DNA of 5,145 nt from Streptosporangiaceae bacterium (GTDB lineage: Bacteria; Actinomycetota; Actinomycetes; Streptosporangiales; Streptosporangiaceae), in the NCBI GenBank assembly GCA_030045215.1, contig JASIBJ010000241.1:1-5145 (forward strand), written 5' to 3'. The notes below the pieces were generated by a model. That model was not told where the DNA came from. It was given only the letters and a program-made list of their open reading frames with translations, and ran no database searches. The position numbers and the translations under genes were made by a program. This document shows, in pieces, positions 1 to 5,145 of the stretch (the stretch's first letter is position 1; every line of letters starts with the position of its first letter).

Positions 1-194
1 GGTTCTACTGCGACATGAACGTCGACGAGTGCGCGGCGGCACTTGGCTGCGCGTCGGGCACGGTCAAGAGCCAGACGGCCAAGGCGCTCGCGTCCCTGCG
101 CAGCGTGCTCGGGGCGACACCGAACCTGCCATCAGCTGCGGGAGGCGGCACATCGGCCCGCCAGCCGCGGAGGGAGATTTCCGATCATGCTTGA
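1..194 (+). CDS. SigE-family ECF RNA polymerase sigma factor, C-terminal part (copy A)
   Basis: This is the 3' end of an ECF sigma factor cut by the left window edge. The reading frame starts with the TTC at base 3 and runs 63 codons to TGA at 192-194. It encodes sigma region 4, the helix-turn-helix that binds the -35 promoter element. Recognisable parts are FYCDMNVDECAAALGC, followed by GTVKSQTAKALASLR, the recognition helix and its continuation. Over this 33-residue stretch, 25 residues are identical to the complete sigma factor at 1506-2066, which identifies the fragment. A basic tail of about 30 residues unlike that of copy B follows. The end overlaps the start of the membrane protein gene by 8 bp, so the two are probably co-translated. 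Family membership (SigE type, common in actinomycetes) is inferred from the sequence pattern; region 2 is not visible here. Confidence 0.9.
   Translation, partial: FYCDMNVDECAAALGCASGTVKSQTAKALASLRSVLGATPNLPSAAGGGTSARQPRREISDHA
169..176 (+). promoter_or_regulatory. Ribosome binding site for membrane protein A
   Basis: The purine run GGAGGGAG lies 10 nt before the ATG at 187, inside the end of the sigma coding sequence. It supports that ATG over starts further upstream in the same open frame, which would overlap the sigma gene by far more and have no such site. Confidence 0.7.
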
Positions 195-1344
195 GAACGA
201 CCTGCGGGCGATGTTCGAGTGGCAGGCAACCGCCGACCAGCCGCCCGCCCAGATCAGCTTCCCGGTCGCGCGCAGGCGCTCACAGTTGCACCGCCGCTGG
301 CGGCGGGCAGCTACCCTCGGCTCGCCGATCGTCGCGGCCGCCGCAGCGGTGGCCATCGGCCTCACCGCGTCGCTGGCGTCCGGCACGGCGGGCACTAGGC
401 CCGCGCCAGCGCGCCCCACCGGGCCGGCGGCCCCGCGCCGATTCAACCCGCTGGTGCCGTACGCCGCTGCCGGCTGGTACCCGGACCGAAACAAGCTCTT
501 TGCCGGTTCCTCCTATCCCACCGCGCTGGAGATCACCGCGTGGCGCCCTGCGCGCGGGCCCCGCGCCTTCCCGTGGTCGAACATCGTGGTTTACGCAGGC
601 GGCCAGTGCGTCCTGGAGTCCTCGCGGCTGTCGTGCGGCTCGACGGCGGCCGGTACCAGCGCGGTGCTGACGCTGAGCGGCCGGGCGCCTGCGGTCAGGG
701 GGCATGCCGCCTACTGGGTCCGGAGCGTTAGCGGTGAGTTGAACGACGATGGCAAAATGACCGGCGCGATCGTCGCGTTCCAGTACGCCCGCGGCGGCTG
801 GGCGACAGTAGATTTCACCGGCGCGGCGGCCGACACGGTCAGGGCAGACACGCTCAGGATCGCCGCGAACCTGCGGTACGGCCAGACGGTGCCCGTCTGG
901 TCCCCGATCCGCCTGACCAGCATGCCGCGAGCGTGGCGAGAGATACAGGAGGTCGGATTTGGCAAGAACGGGTCACGGTGGCAAGTCAACGGTTTCACTC
1001 TCGGTCATCACGGAGCCCTGCCTGGTAACCTCGCCCCGCCACCGGACTCGGTCAGCCTAGATGTGTATGTCGGCGAGGAATCGCCTGTCCCCTGCAGCAA
1101 CCTGGCGTCCTGCCGGGTGACGGTGATCAACGGCTACCAGGTAACCCTGTATACCGTGCCGCCTTTCCACGGCTTCCCCACCGGCTGGTACGCACTAACT
1201 GCGACCAGGGCCGACGGACTTGTCCTGGATATTGACGTCGCCGCCCCGCGGGCCCTGCTGAGCCCGGCCGCCATCTTCGCTCGTCACCTGGAGCTGCTCG
1301 GGGCCGATCCGGCGCACTGGACCAGGACGCCAATCTCGCCCTGA
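187..1344 (+). CDS. Putative sigma-associated single-pass membrane protein (copy A)
   Basis: This 385-residue protein belongs to no family I can name. It starts MLENDLRAMFEWQ. A basic stretch (about residues 29-40, RRRSQLHRRWRR) precedes one hydrophobic segment (about 41-64), so the N-terminus should be cytoplasmic and the rest outside. A Pro/Ala-rich linker (about 71-83) leads to an ectodomain of about 300 residues. Motifs shared with copy B are FNPLVPYAA..WYP (86-99), GQC-x8-CG (C141, C150), IVAFQYARGGWA (195-206), VINGYQV (313-319) and a C-terminal LSPAA...RHLELLG.DPA.WT. Four cysteines (141, 150, 303, 309) could form two disulfides. The 8-bp overlap with the sigma gene suggests a regulatory partner, perhaps an anti-sigma factor or sensor. 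No HxxxCxxC zinc anti-sigma motif is present in the short cytoplasmic part. The ATG at 187 is chosen for its ribosome binding site and the matching start in copy B. The coding call is firm; the function is inference from context. Confidence 0.88.
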   Translation: MLENDLRAMFEWQATADQPPAQISFPVARRRSQLHRRWRRAATLGSPIVAAAAAVAIGLTASLASGTAGTRPAPARPTGPAAPRRFNPLVPYAAAGWYPDRNKLFAGSSYPTALEITAWRPARGPRAFPWSNIVVYAGGQCVLESSRLSCGSTAAGTSAVLTLSGRAPAVRGHAAYWVRSVSGELNDDGKMTGAIVAFQYARGGWATVDFTGAAADTVRADTLRIAANLRYGQTVPVWSPIRLTSMPRAWREIQEVGFGKNGSRWQVNGFTLGHHGALPGNLAPPPDSVSLDVYVGEESPVPCSNLASCRVTVINGYQVTLYTVPPFHGFPTGWYALTATRADGLVLDIDVAAPRALLSPAAIFARHLELLGADPAHWTRTPISP

Positions 1345-1351
1345 GCGCAGG

Positions 1352-1384
1352 CTCGCCGTCGGCGAACGGCCCGGCCCCGGCGAG
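1352..1384 (+). terminator. Candidate terminator hairpin after membrane protein A
   Basis: CTCGCCG (1352-1358) pairs with CGGCGAG (1378-1384), a perfect 7-bp stem beginning 7 nt after the stop codon. The 19-nt loop is itself GC-rich. No T-run follows directly; the nearest is TTTTT at 1423-1427. Such hairpins without U-tracts are plausible in high-GC actinobacteria, but they also arise by chance. Confidence 0.35.
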
Positions 1385-1448
1385 TGTTCCCTGGGCCGAG
1401 CCCTTGCCCTTGCAGCCGGCACTTTTTAGCATCTGCGGACAACCTGAG

Positions 1449-1474
1449 CACTCTTTGCCCGCCTCGGCAGAGTG
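1449..1474 (+). promoter_or_regulatory. Hairpin in the region upstream of sigma factor B
   Basis: CACTCT (1449-1454) pairs with AGAGTG (1469-1474), and GCC (1457-1459) pairs with GGC (1466-1468). This leaves a 2-nt TT bulge and a 6-nt loop, giving 9 base pairs in all. It lies 32 bp before the sigma start and abuts the palindrome at 1474-1485. It could be an operator with half-sites, a leader structure or a late terminator of the upstream module. The pairing is seen directly; the role is unknown. Confidence 0.4.
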
Positions 1475-1485
1475 TGACTAGTCAC
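1474..1485. promoter_or_regulatory. Perfect 12-bp palindrome, possible operator
   Basis: GTGACTAGTCAC reads the same on both strands and ends 20 bp before the GTG start of sigma factor B. Perfect symmetry without a spacer is typical of sites for dimeric DNA-binding proteins. It contains an in-frame TAG (1479-1481) that limits how far upstream the sigma gene can begin. No regulator gene lies beside it, so its use as an operator is inference. Confidence 0.4.
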
Positions 1486-1505
1486 CCTGCAGAAAGACCC
1501 GCCTC

Positions 1506-2066
1506 GTGACCAAACCGCGCGACGCCGAGTATTCCGAGTACGTCTCGTTCCGGCTTCCGGCGCTCCGCCGGCTCGCGCTGCTGCTCTGCCAGGACCGGCA
1601 TCGCGCCGATGATCTCGTCCAGCAGGCCATCATCAAGGTCTACGTGCACTGGGCCAAGGCGTCCGGTGCCGATAACACCGACGCCTACGTGAACACGATC
1701 CTGGTCCGCGAGTTCCTCCACGAGCGGCGCAGCGGCTGGACCAGGCGCGTAAAGGTCACCGACCAGCTGCCGGACTCACCGATCCTGACGACCGACCGGG
1801 ACGGACTGATGGACCTGCAGGCCGCCGTGACGGCGCTCCCGCCGCGTCAGCGCGCCGTCCTTGTCTTGCGGTACTACTGCGACCTCAACGTTGACCAGAC
1901 GGCCGCCGCCCTCGGCTGCGGCACGGGCACGGTCAAGAGCCAGACCGCGAAGGCGATCGCCGCGCTCCGCGGCCGGCTGGACGGGGACGCCGCAATCGCC
2001 ACCGTGGGCAGCCAGACCTCGGCGCCCACGCGCCGCCGACCGGGAAAGGGTCCGCACCGTGCTTGA
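1506..2066 (+). CDS. SigE-family ECF RNA polymerase sigma factor (copy B, complete)
   Basis: This 186-residue protein has the size and two-domain layout of an ECF sigma factor, which directs RNA polymerase core to a small set of promoters. Sigma region 2 spans about residues 13-80 and includes the conserved DRHRADDLVQQAI segment (30-42), matching the usual DRHxAEDLVQ core. A linker of about 25 residues follows. Region 4 (about 106-155) contains LPPRQRAVLVLRYY, then the helix-turn-helix DQTAAALGCGTGTVKSQTAKA. A basic tail of about 30 residues ends the protein. The GTG at 1506 is the first usable start after an in-frame TAG at 1479-1481; the upstream AGAAAG (1491-1496) is only a weak ribosome binding site. 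The gene overlaps the next one by 8 bp. The pattern fits the actinobacterial SigE-type group; the target promoters are unknown. A hairpin and palindrome just upstream may control it. Confidence 0.93.
   Translation: MTKPRDAEYSEYVSFRLPALRRLALLLCQDRHRADDLVQQAIIKVYVHWAKASGADNTDAYVNTILVREFLHERRSGWTRRVKVTDQLPDSPILTTDRDGLMDLQAAVTALPPRQRAVLVLRYYCDLNVDQTAAALGCGTGTVKSQTAKAIAALRGRLDGDAAIATVGSQTSAPTRRRPGKGPHRA
2042..2050 (+). promoter_or_regulatory. Ribosome binding site for membrane protein B
   Basis: The purine run GGGAAAGGG lies 8 nt before the GTG at 2059, within the end of the sigma gene. It supports that GTG as the start, in agreement with the equivalent position in copy A. Confidence 0.65.
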
Positions 2067-3234
2067 GTCTGACCTCAGAAACCTGTTCGAGCGGCAGGCG
2101 GACCGCGCGCTGCCCCGCGCGCACATCAGCATTCCCGCCGCCCGGCAGACCGGGCGGGCCCGGCTGCGCCGCCGCTGGGCAACGACCTACGGCAGCCCAG
2201 TCCTCGCCGCCGGAGCGGTCATCGCGGTGGCACTGGCCGGCCCGTTCGCAGCAGGCCCCCGCCAGCCAGCGACCGGGCCAGGCGGCCCGGCCGCGCCGAA
2301 AGCCTTCAACCCGCTGGTGCCGTACGCCGCCGTTACCTGGTATCCCTACCGGCCCATGCGGGTGGGTAGCAATGACTGGCGCCGGGCGCTCCTGCTGCGG
2401 GCGACCACCCCCACCGAGAGCACTGATGTTGTGCTCTACGCGGTCGGGCAGTGCACGCTGGCGTCCGCGCGCCTGTCCTGCGGCGCGACCACGGCCGGCA
2501 CCACCCTCACGCTGACGGTGGGCGGCGCGGCGCCCGACGTGCAGGGCCAGTCAGCGTACTGGACCCGGTTCGCGAGCGGTGAGCTGAAGGTCTTCCGCCC
2601 GGTCGCCGGCACCGGCGGGATAGTGGCATTCCAGTACGCCCGCGGCGGCTGGGCGGTGGCGGAATCCACCGGCACGCCCGCCGACGTGATCAAGGTCGCC
2701 GCGTCGGTTCAGTACGGTCAGACGGCGCGCGTGCAGTTTCCGTTCCGGCTGACCGGCCTGCCGTGGGCGCTGAGCGACGCGATATTCGCCTGGTACGTCC
2801 GGCCGGGACCGGGCGCGCACGTCCCGTCCGCGACCGAGCTGGTCGTCGGCAGCCCCGAAGACCGGCCGGGCACTCCGTTGCGCAACGCGCTGATAATTCT
2901 CGCCAGTACCCGGACGACGCGGGGCCCGCGGTGCAGGGTCAAGACCGTTACGTCGCGCCGTGTGTCGGCTAATGGCCAGGCCACTAACAGCCAGACCAGC
3001 CAGAGCCAGCCGACATCCTGCCCGTCGACGGTGATCAACGGTTACCAGGTGTTCCCGAACTCTCCGCCGGTCCGGGGCGAGCAAACCCTCTTCGCTCCCG
3101 ACGCAGACGGACTGTACCTGTACGAGCAGGCCATCGGCCCGGATGCGCCGCTGAGCCCGTCGGCCGCGCTCTCCCGCCACCTGCAGCTACTCGGCCCGAA
3201 TCCGGCGAACTGGACCACCGAGCCCGTCGGCTGA
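2059..3234 (+). CDS. Putative sigma-associated single-pass membrane protein (copy B)
   Basis: This 391-residue protein is homologous to copy A (187-1344) along its whole length. The N-terminus MLESDLRNLFERQA is followed by a basic stretch (about 33-39), a hydrophobic segment (about 44-64), a Gly/Pro/Ala linker (about 66-80) and an ectodomain of about 310 residues. The motifs FNPLVPYAA..WYP (83-96), GQC-x8-CG (C132, C141), IVAFQYARGGWA (188-199), VINGYQV (325-331) and LSP.AALSRHLQLLG.NPA.WT (365-386) all recur. The second cysteine pair is C292 and C321, with 28 residues between them against 5 in copy A. The extra sequence is rich in Gln, Ser, Thr and Asn (about 303-320). The GTG start is chosen for its ribosome binding site and because it gives the same 8-bp overlap with the sigma stop as in copy A. 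The likely role is a membrane sensor or regulator paired with sigma B. A secreted effector whose anchor is really a long signal peptide is an alternative. Confidence 0.88.
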   Translation: MLESDLRNLFERQADRALPRAHISIPAARQTGRARLRRRWATTYGSPVLAAGAVIAVALAGPFAAGPRQPATGPGGPAAPKAFNPLVPYAAVTWYPYRPMRVGSNDWRRALLLRATTPTESTDVVLYAVGQCTLASARLSCGATTAGTTLTLTVGGAAPDVQGQSAYWTRFASGELKVFRPVAGTGGIVAFQYARGGWAVAESTGTPADVIKVAASVQYGQTARVQFPFRLTGLPWALSDAIFAWYVRPGPGAHVPSATELVVGSPEDRPGTPLRNALIILASTRTTRGPRCRVKTVTSRRVSANGQATNSQTSQSQPTSCPSTVINGYQVFPNSPPVRGEQTLFAPDADGLYLYEQAIGPDAPLSPSAALSRHLQLLGPNPANWTTEPVG

Positions 3235-3288
3235 CGTCCCGGCCCTAGCCCTGGCCGACCCGCCGCCGGGCCGGGCCGCGACAGCAGC

Positions 3289-3312
3289 GCCGGAAGACCG
3301 CAGTCTGGCGGC
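3289..3312. terminator. Candidate bidirectional terminator hairpin between convergent genes
   Basis: GCCG (3289-3292) pairs with CGGC (3309-3312), and AGAC (3295-3298) pairs with GTCT (3303-3306). A 2x2 internal loop separates the two stems and CGCA caps the hairpin. It lies between the ends of the converging membrane-protein and RNase J genes and could serve either strand. There is no T-run on either side. Confidence 0.35.
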
Positions 3313-3374
3313 CCGACCGAGACGCGGACACACCTCGTTCCCTGCCAAATCCTCCTGCGAAAAGGAGTTGATCA

Positions 3375-3396
3375 GACCGACGGACCCGGCTCGGTC
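3375..3396 (-). terminator. Candidate RNase J terminator hairpin
   Basis: GACCGA (3375-3380) and TCGGTC (3391-3396) form a perfect 6-bp stem, with three more pairs possible outside one mismatch. The stem includes part of the RNase J stop codon. Read on the - strand, it is followed 10 nt later by TTTT. A weaker 5-bp hairpin (CTCCT 3352-3356 with AGGAG 3363-3367) lies just beyond. The position fits a terminator for the - strand operon, but the stem is short. Confidence 0.4.
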
Positions 3397-5089
3397 AGGT
3401 CTCCACGACCACCGGAATGATCATCGGCCGGCGACGGTAATTCTCGTTCACCCACTTGCCCACGGTTCGGCGGACGACCTGCCGGAGCTGGTGCACCTCG
3501 GTCACGCCGTCCCCGACCGCCTGCGCGAGGGCGTCTTCGACCAGCGGCGCGACCTCGGCCAGGGAGGCGTCGTCGATGCCGGCGCCGCGGGCGTGCACCT
3601 CAGGGCCGGCCACAAGCTTGCCGCTGGTGGAGTCGACCACGACCACGACGGACAGGAATCCCTCCTCACCCAGGATCAGCCGGTCCTTGAGCGAGGCCTC
3701 GGTAATCTCGCCGACCGAGAGCCCGTCCACGTAGACATAGCCGCACGGCACCTTGCCCGCGACCGAGATCTGCCCGTCCACCAGGTCGACGACGACGCCG
3801 TCTTCGGCTATGACGATGTTGGCGGCATGGACCCCGGTCAGGGCGGCCAGCTGGGCGTGCGCCTTCATGTGCCGCCACTCGCCGTGCACGGGGATGAAAT
3901 TGCTGGGACGGACCAGGTTCAGCACGTACAGCAGCTCGCCGGCCGGGGCGTGGCCGGACACGTGCACGAGCGCGTTGCCCTTGTGCACCACCCTGGCGCC
4001 AAGGCGGGTCAGGTCGTTGATGATCCGCGAGACGGCGGCCTCGTTTCCTGGCACCAGCGAGGACGCCAGGATCACGGTGTCGCCGTCGGCGATCCGGATC
4101 GGATGATCGCGCCCGGCCATCCGCGACAGCGCCGACATCGGTTCGCCCTGGGAACCGGTCGAGATCAGCACGATCTGGTCCGGCGGCAGTTCCTCGGCTT
4201 CCCTGAGATCCACCAGCAGCCCGCCGTGGACGGACGGAACCTTGAGATAGCCGAGATCGCGGGCGACACCCATGTTCCGCACCATGGACCGGCCAACCAG
4301 GGACACCTTCCGGCCGTGCTCCGCTGCCGCGTCCATCACCTGCTGGACGCGGTGCACGTGACTGGCGAAGCAGGACACGATAATCCGCTGCTCGGCCGCC
4401 GCGAACACGTCGGACAGCACGGGCCCGATCTCCTGCTCCGAGATCACGATGCCGGGCACCTCGGCGTTGGTGGAGTCGGCCAGCAGCAGGTCCACGCCAT
4501 CCGCGCCGAGCCGGGCAAATCCGCCTAGATCGGTCAGCCTGCCATCCAGCGGCAGCTGATCCATCTTGAAGTCGCCGGTGTGCAGGACCAGGCCGGCCCC
4601 GGTCCTGATGGCGACCGCGAGCGCGTCCGGGATCGAGTGGTTGACGGCCAGGAACTCCAGCGCGTACGGGCCGAACTCGCGCCGGTCACCGGCCTCAACC
4701 TCGACCACCTCGGGCACGATCCGGTGCTCGGTTAGCTTGCTCTTGACCAGCGCCAGCGTCAGCCGGGATCCGACGAGCGGGATGTCGCCCCGCTGCCGCA
4801 GCAGGTACGGCACCGCCCCGATGTGATCCTCGTGGGCGTGCGTCAGCACCAGCGCCTCGATCAGGTCGAGCCGCCCTTCCAGCACGGAGAAGTCCGGCAG
4901 GACTAGGTCCACGCCGGGCTGGTCGGACTCGGGGAACAGCACGCCGCAGTCGACCACGAGGAGGCGGCCGTCGTACTCGAAGACCGTCATGTTCCGGCCG
5001 ATCTCGCCGAGCCCGCCGAGTGCAACCAATCGCATTCCGCCGGGGACCAGTGGTGGCGGCGGCCCTAGCTCTGGGTGCGGGTGACTCAC
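3395..5089 (-). CDS. rnj: Ribonuclease J (metallo-beta-lactamase/beta-CASP family)
   Basis: This 564-residue cytoplasmic nuclease has the usual length and architecture of actinobacterial RNase J, which processes and degrades RNA by endonuclease and 5'-3' exonuclease action using zinc. The N-terminal extension MSHPHPELGPPPPL is typical of the group. The metallo-beta-lactamase core shows GGLGEIGRNM (25-34), HAHEDH (84-89, ligands H84, H86, D88, H89), NHSIPDA with H151, and TGDFKMDQLPLDG with D173. The beta-CASP domain shows ADSTNAEVPG (204-213), SHVHR (243-247), TGSQGEPM (311-318) and HVSGHA (376-381, H380 being the likely phosphate-binding histidine). H402 in PVHGEW completes the metal site. 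The C-terminal domain (about 450-564) ends YRRRPMIIPVVVET. All catalytic residues are present, so it should be active. The GTG start overlaps the upstream stop as GTGA, so it is probably translated with the gene before it. The dapA-rnj order matches Streptomyces and Mycobacterium. Confidence 0.97.
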   Translation of the reverse strand: MSHPHPELGPPPPLVPGGMRLVALGGLGEIGRNMTVFEYDGRLLVVDCGVLFPESDQPGVDLVLPDFSVLEGRLDLIEALVLTHAHEDHIGAVPYLLRQRGDIPLVGSRLTLALVKSKLTEHRIVPEVVEVEAGDRREFGPYALEFLAVNHSIPDALAVAIRTGAGLVLHTGDFKMDQLPLDGRLTDLGGFARLGADGVDLLLADSTNAEVPGIVISEQEIGPVLSDVFAAAEQRIIVSCFASHVHRVQQVMDAAAEHGRKVSLVGRSMVRNMGVARDLGYLKVPSVHGGLLVDLREAEELPPDQIVLISTGSQGEPMSALSRMAGRDHPIRIADGDTVILASSLVPGNEAAVSRIINDLTRLGARVVHKGNALVHVSGHAPAGELLYVLNLVRPSNFIPVHGEWRHMKAHAQLAALTGVHAANIVIAEDGVVVDLVDGQISVAGKVPCGYVYVDGLSVGEITEASLKDRLILGEEGFLSVVVVVDSTSGKLVAGPEVHARGAGIDDASLAEVAPLVEDALAQAVGDGVTEVHQLRQVVRRTVGKWVNENYRRRPMIIPVVVET

Positions 5090-5145
5090 GTGAGTTTCAC
5101 ACCGCCCGCGATCAGGTCCTCTCTGAGCCGATCGATCTCGGCCTG
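5086..5145 (-). CDS. dapA: Probable 4-hydroxy-tetrahydrodipicolinate synthase, C-terminal end (partial)
   Basis: Only the last 19 codons and the TGA (5086-5088) lie in the window, reading QAEIDRLREDLIAGGVKLT. The frame is open to the window edge. The charged helix ending in a short hydrophobic tail resembles the C-terminus of actinobacterial DapA, the lysine and diaminopimelate pathway enzyme that condenses pyruvate with aspartate semialdehyde. The stronger evidence is position: dapA lies directly upstream of rnj in Streptomyces and Mycobacterium. The stop overlaps the rnj start by 4 bp (GTGA), indicating one operon. No catalytic residue is visible, so the name rests mainly on gene order. Confidence 0.65.
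   Translation of the reverse strand, partial: QAEIDRLREDLIAGGVKLT

Noticed and set aside
43..186. N-terminal extension of membrane protein A by 48 codons
   Set aside because: It overlaps the sigma coding sequence out of frame, is Arg-rich shadow sequence and does not resemble the equivalent extension in copy B. The ATG at 187 has a good ribosome binding site.
1393..1427. Rho-independent terminator using the TTTTT at 1423-1427
   Set aside because: The nearest stem (GGGC 1393-1396 with GCCC 1400-1403) is only 4 bp and ends about 20 nt before the T-run, too far for a classic terminator.
1438..1470. Possible ECF promoter with GACAACC (1438-1444) as the -35 element for sigma B
   Set aside because: The AAC core is suggestive of ECF -35 sites, but no convincing -10 element is found at the right spacing, and the matching region of copy A is outside the window for comparison.
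1861..2058. N-terminal extension of membrane protein B by 66 codons
   Set aside because: It is an out-of-frame reading of sigma region 4, Arg/Pro-rich, with the better-supported GTG start at 2059.
2551..3180. Open frame of 209 codons on the - strand opposite membrane protein B
   Set aside because: Arg/Ala/Gly-rich antisense shadow of a gene whose own frame is supported by a homologous copy; no motif or ribosome binding site supports it.
1..3234. Transposon or composite element explaining the duplicated modules
   Set aside because: No transposase, terminal inverted repeats or flanking direct repeats are visible, and the copies are too diverged for a recent transposition.
3368..4528. Open frame of 386 codons on the + strand opposite RNase J
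   Set aside because: It lies antisense to a certain gene, and its composition (rich in His, Asp, Gly, Val, Arg) is what the complement of GC-biased codons gives. It has no recognisable domain.

Overview
The window is GC-rich throughout, with strong G/C preference at third codon positions. It carries an actinobacterial RNase J (N-terminus MSHPHPELGPPPPL) directly downstream of the end of what looks like dapA, an order known from Streptomyces and Mycobacterium. The source is therefore a high-GC actinomycete; the sequence does not fix a genus.

Layout. Positions 1-3234 (+ strand) hold two consecutive copies of a two-gene module. Each has a SigE-type ECF sigma factor followed, with an 8-bp overlap, by a single-pass membrane protein with a large extracytoplasmic domain. 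Copy A is cut by the left edge: only the last 63 sigma codons (to 194) remain, followed by the complete membrane protein (187-1344). Copy B is complete: sigma at 1506-2066 and membrane protein at 2059-3234. The copies are offset by 1872 bp and are well diverged, so the duplication is not recent. A 161-bp gap between them carries a candidate terminator hairpin, a second strong hairpin and a perfect 12-bp palindrome, so copy B probably has its own control region.

Positions 3235-3394 are a convergent intergenic region with hairpins that could end transcription from both sides. Positions 3395-5089 (- strand) encode RNase J with all expected metal-ligand motifs. Its GTG start overlaps the stop codon of the partial upstream gene (5086-5145, - strand), probably dapA.

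How the genes work together. The overlapping sigma/membrane-protein pairs suggest that each membrane protein senses something outside the cell and controls, or is controlled by, its sigma factor. The membrane proteins have only about 40 cytoplasmic residues, no zinc anti-sigma motif, and a four-cysteine ectodomain I cannot assign to a known family. This tandem module is the part of the window most likely to be undescribed. The dapA-rnj part is ordinary actinobacterial housekeeping.
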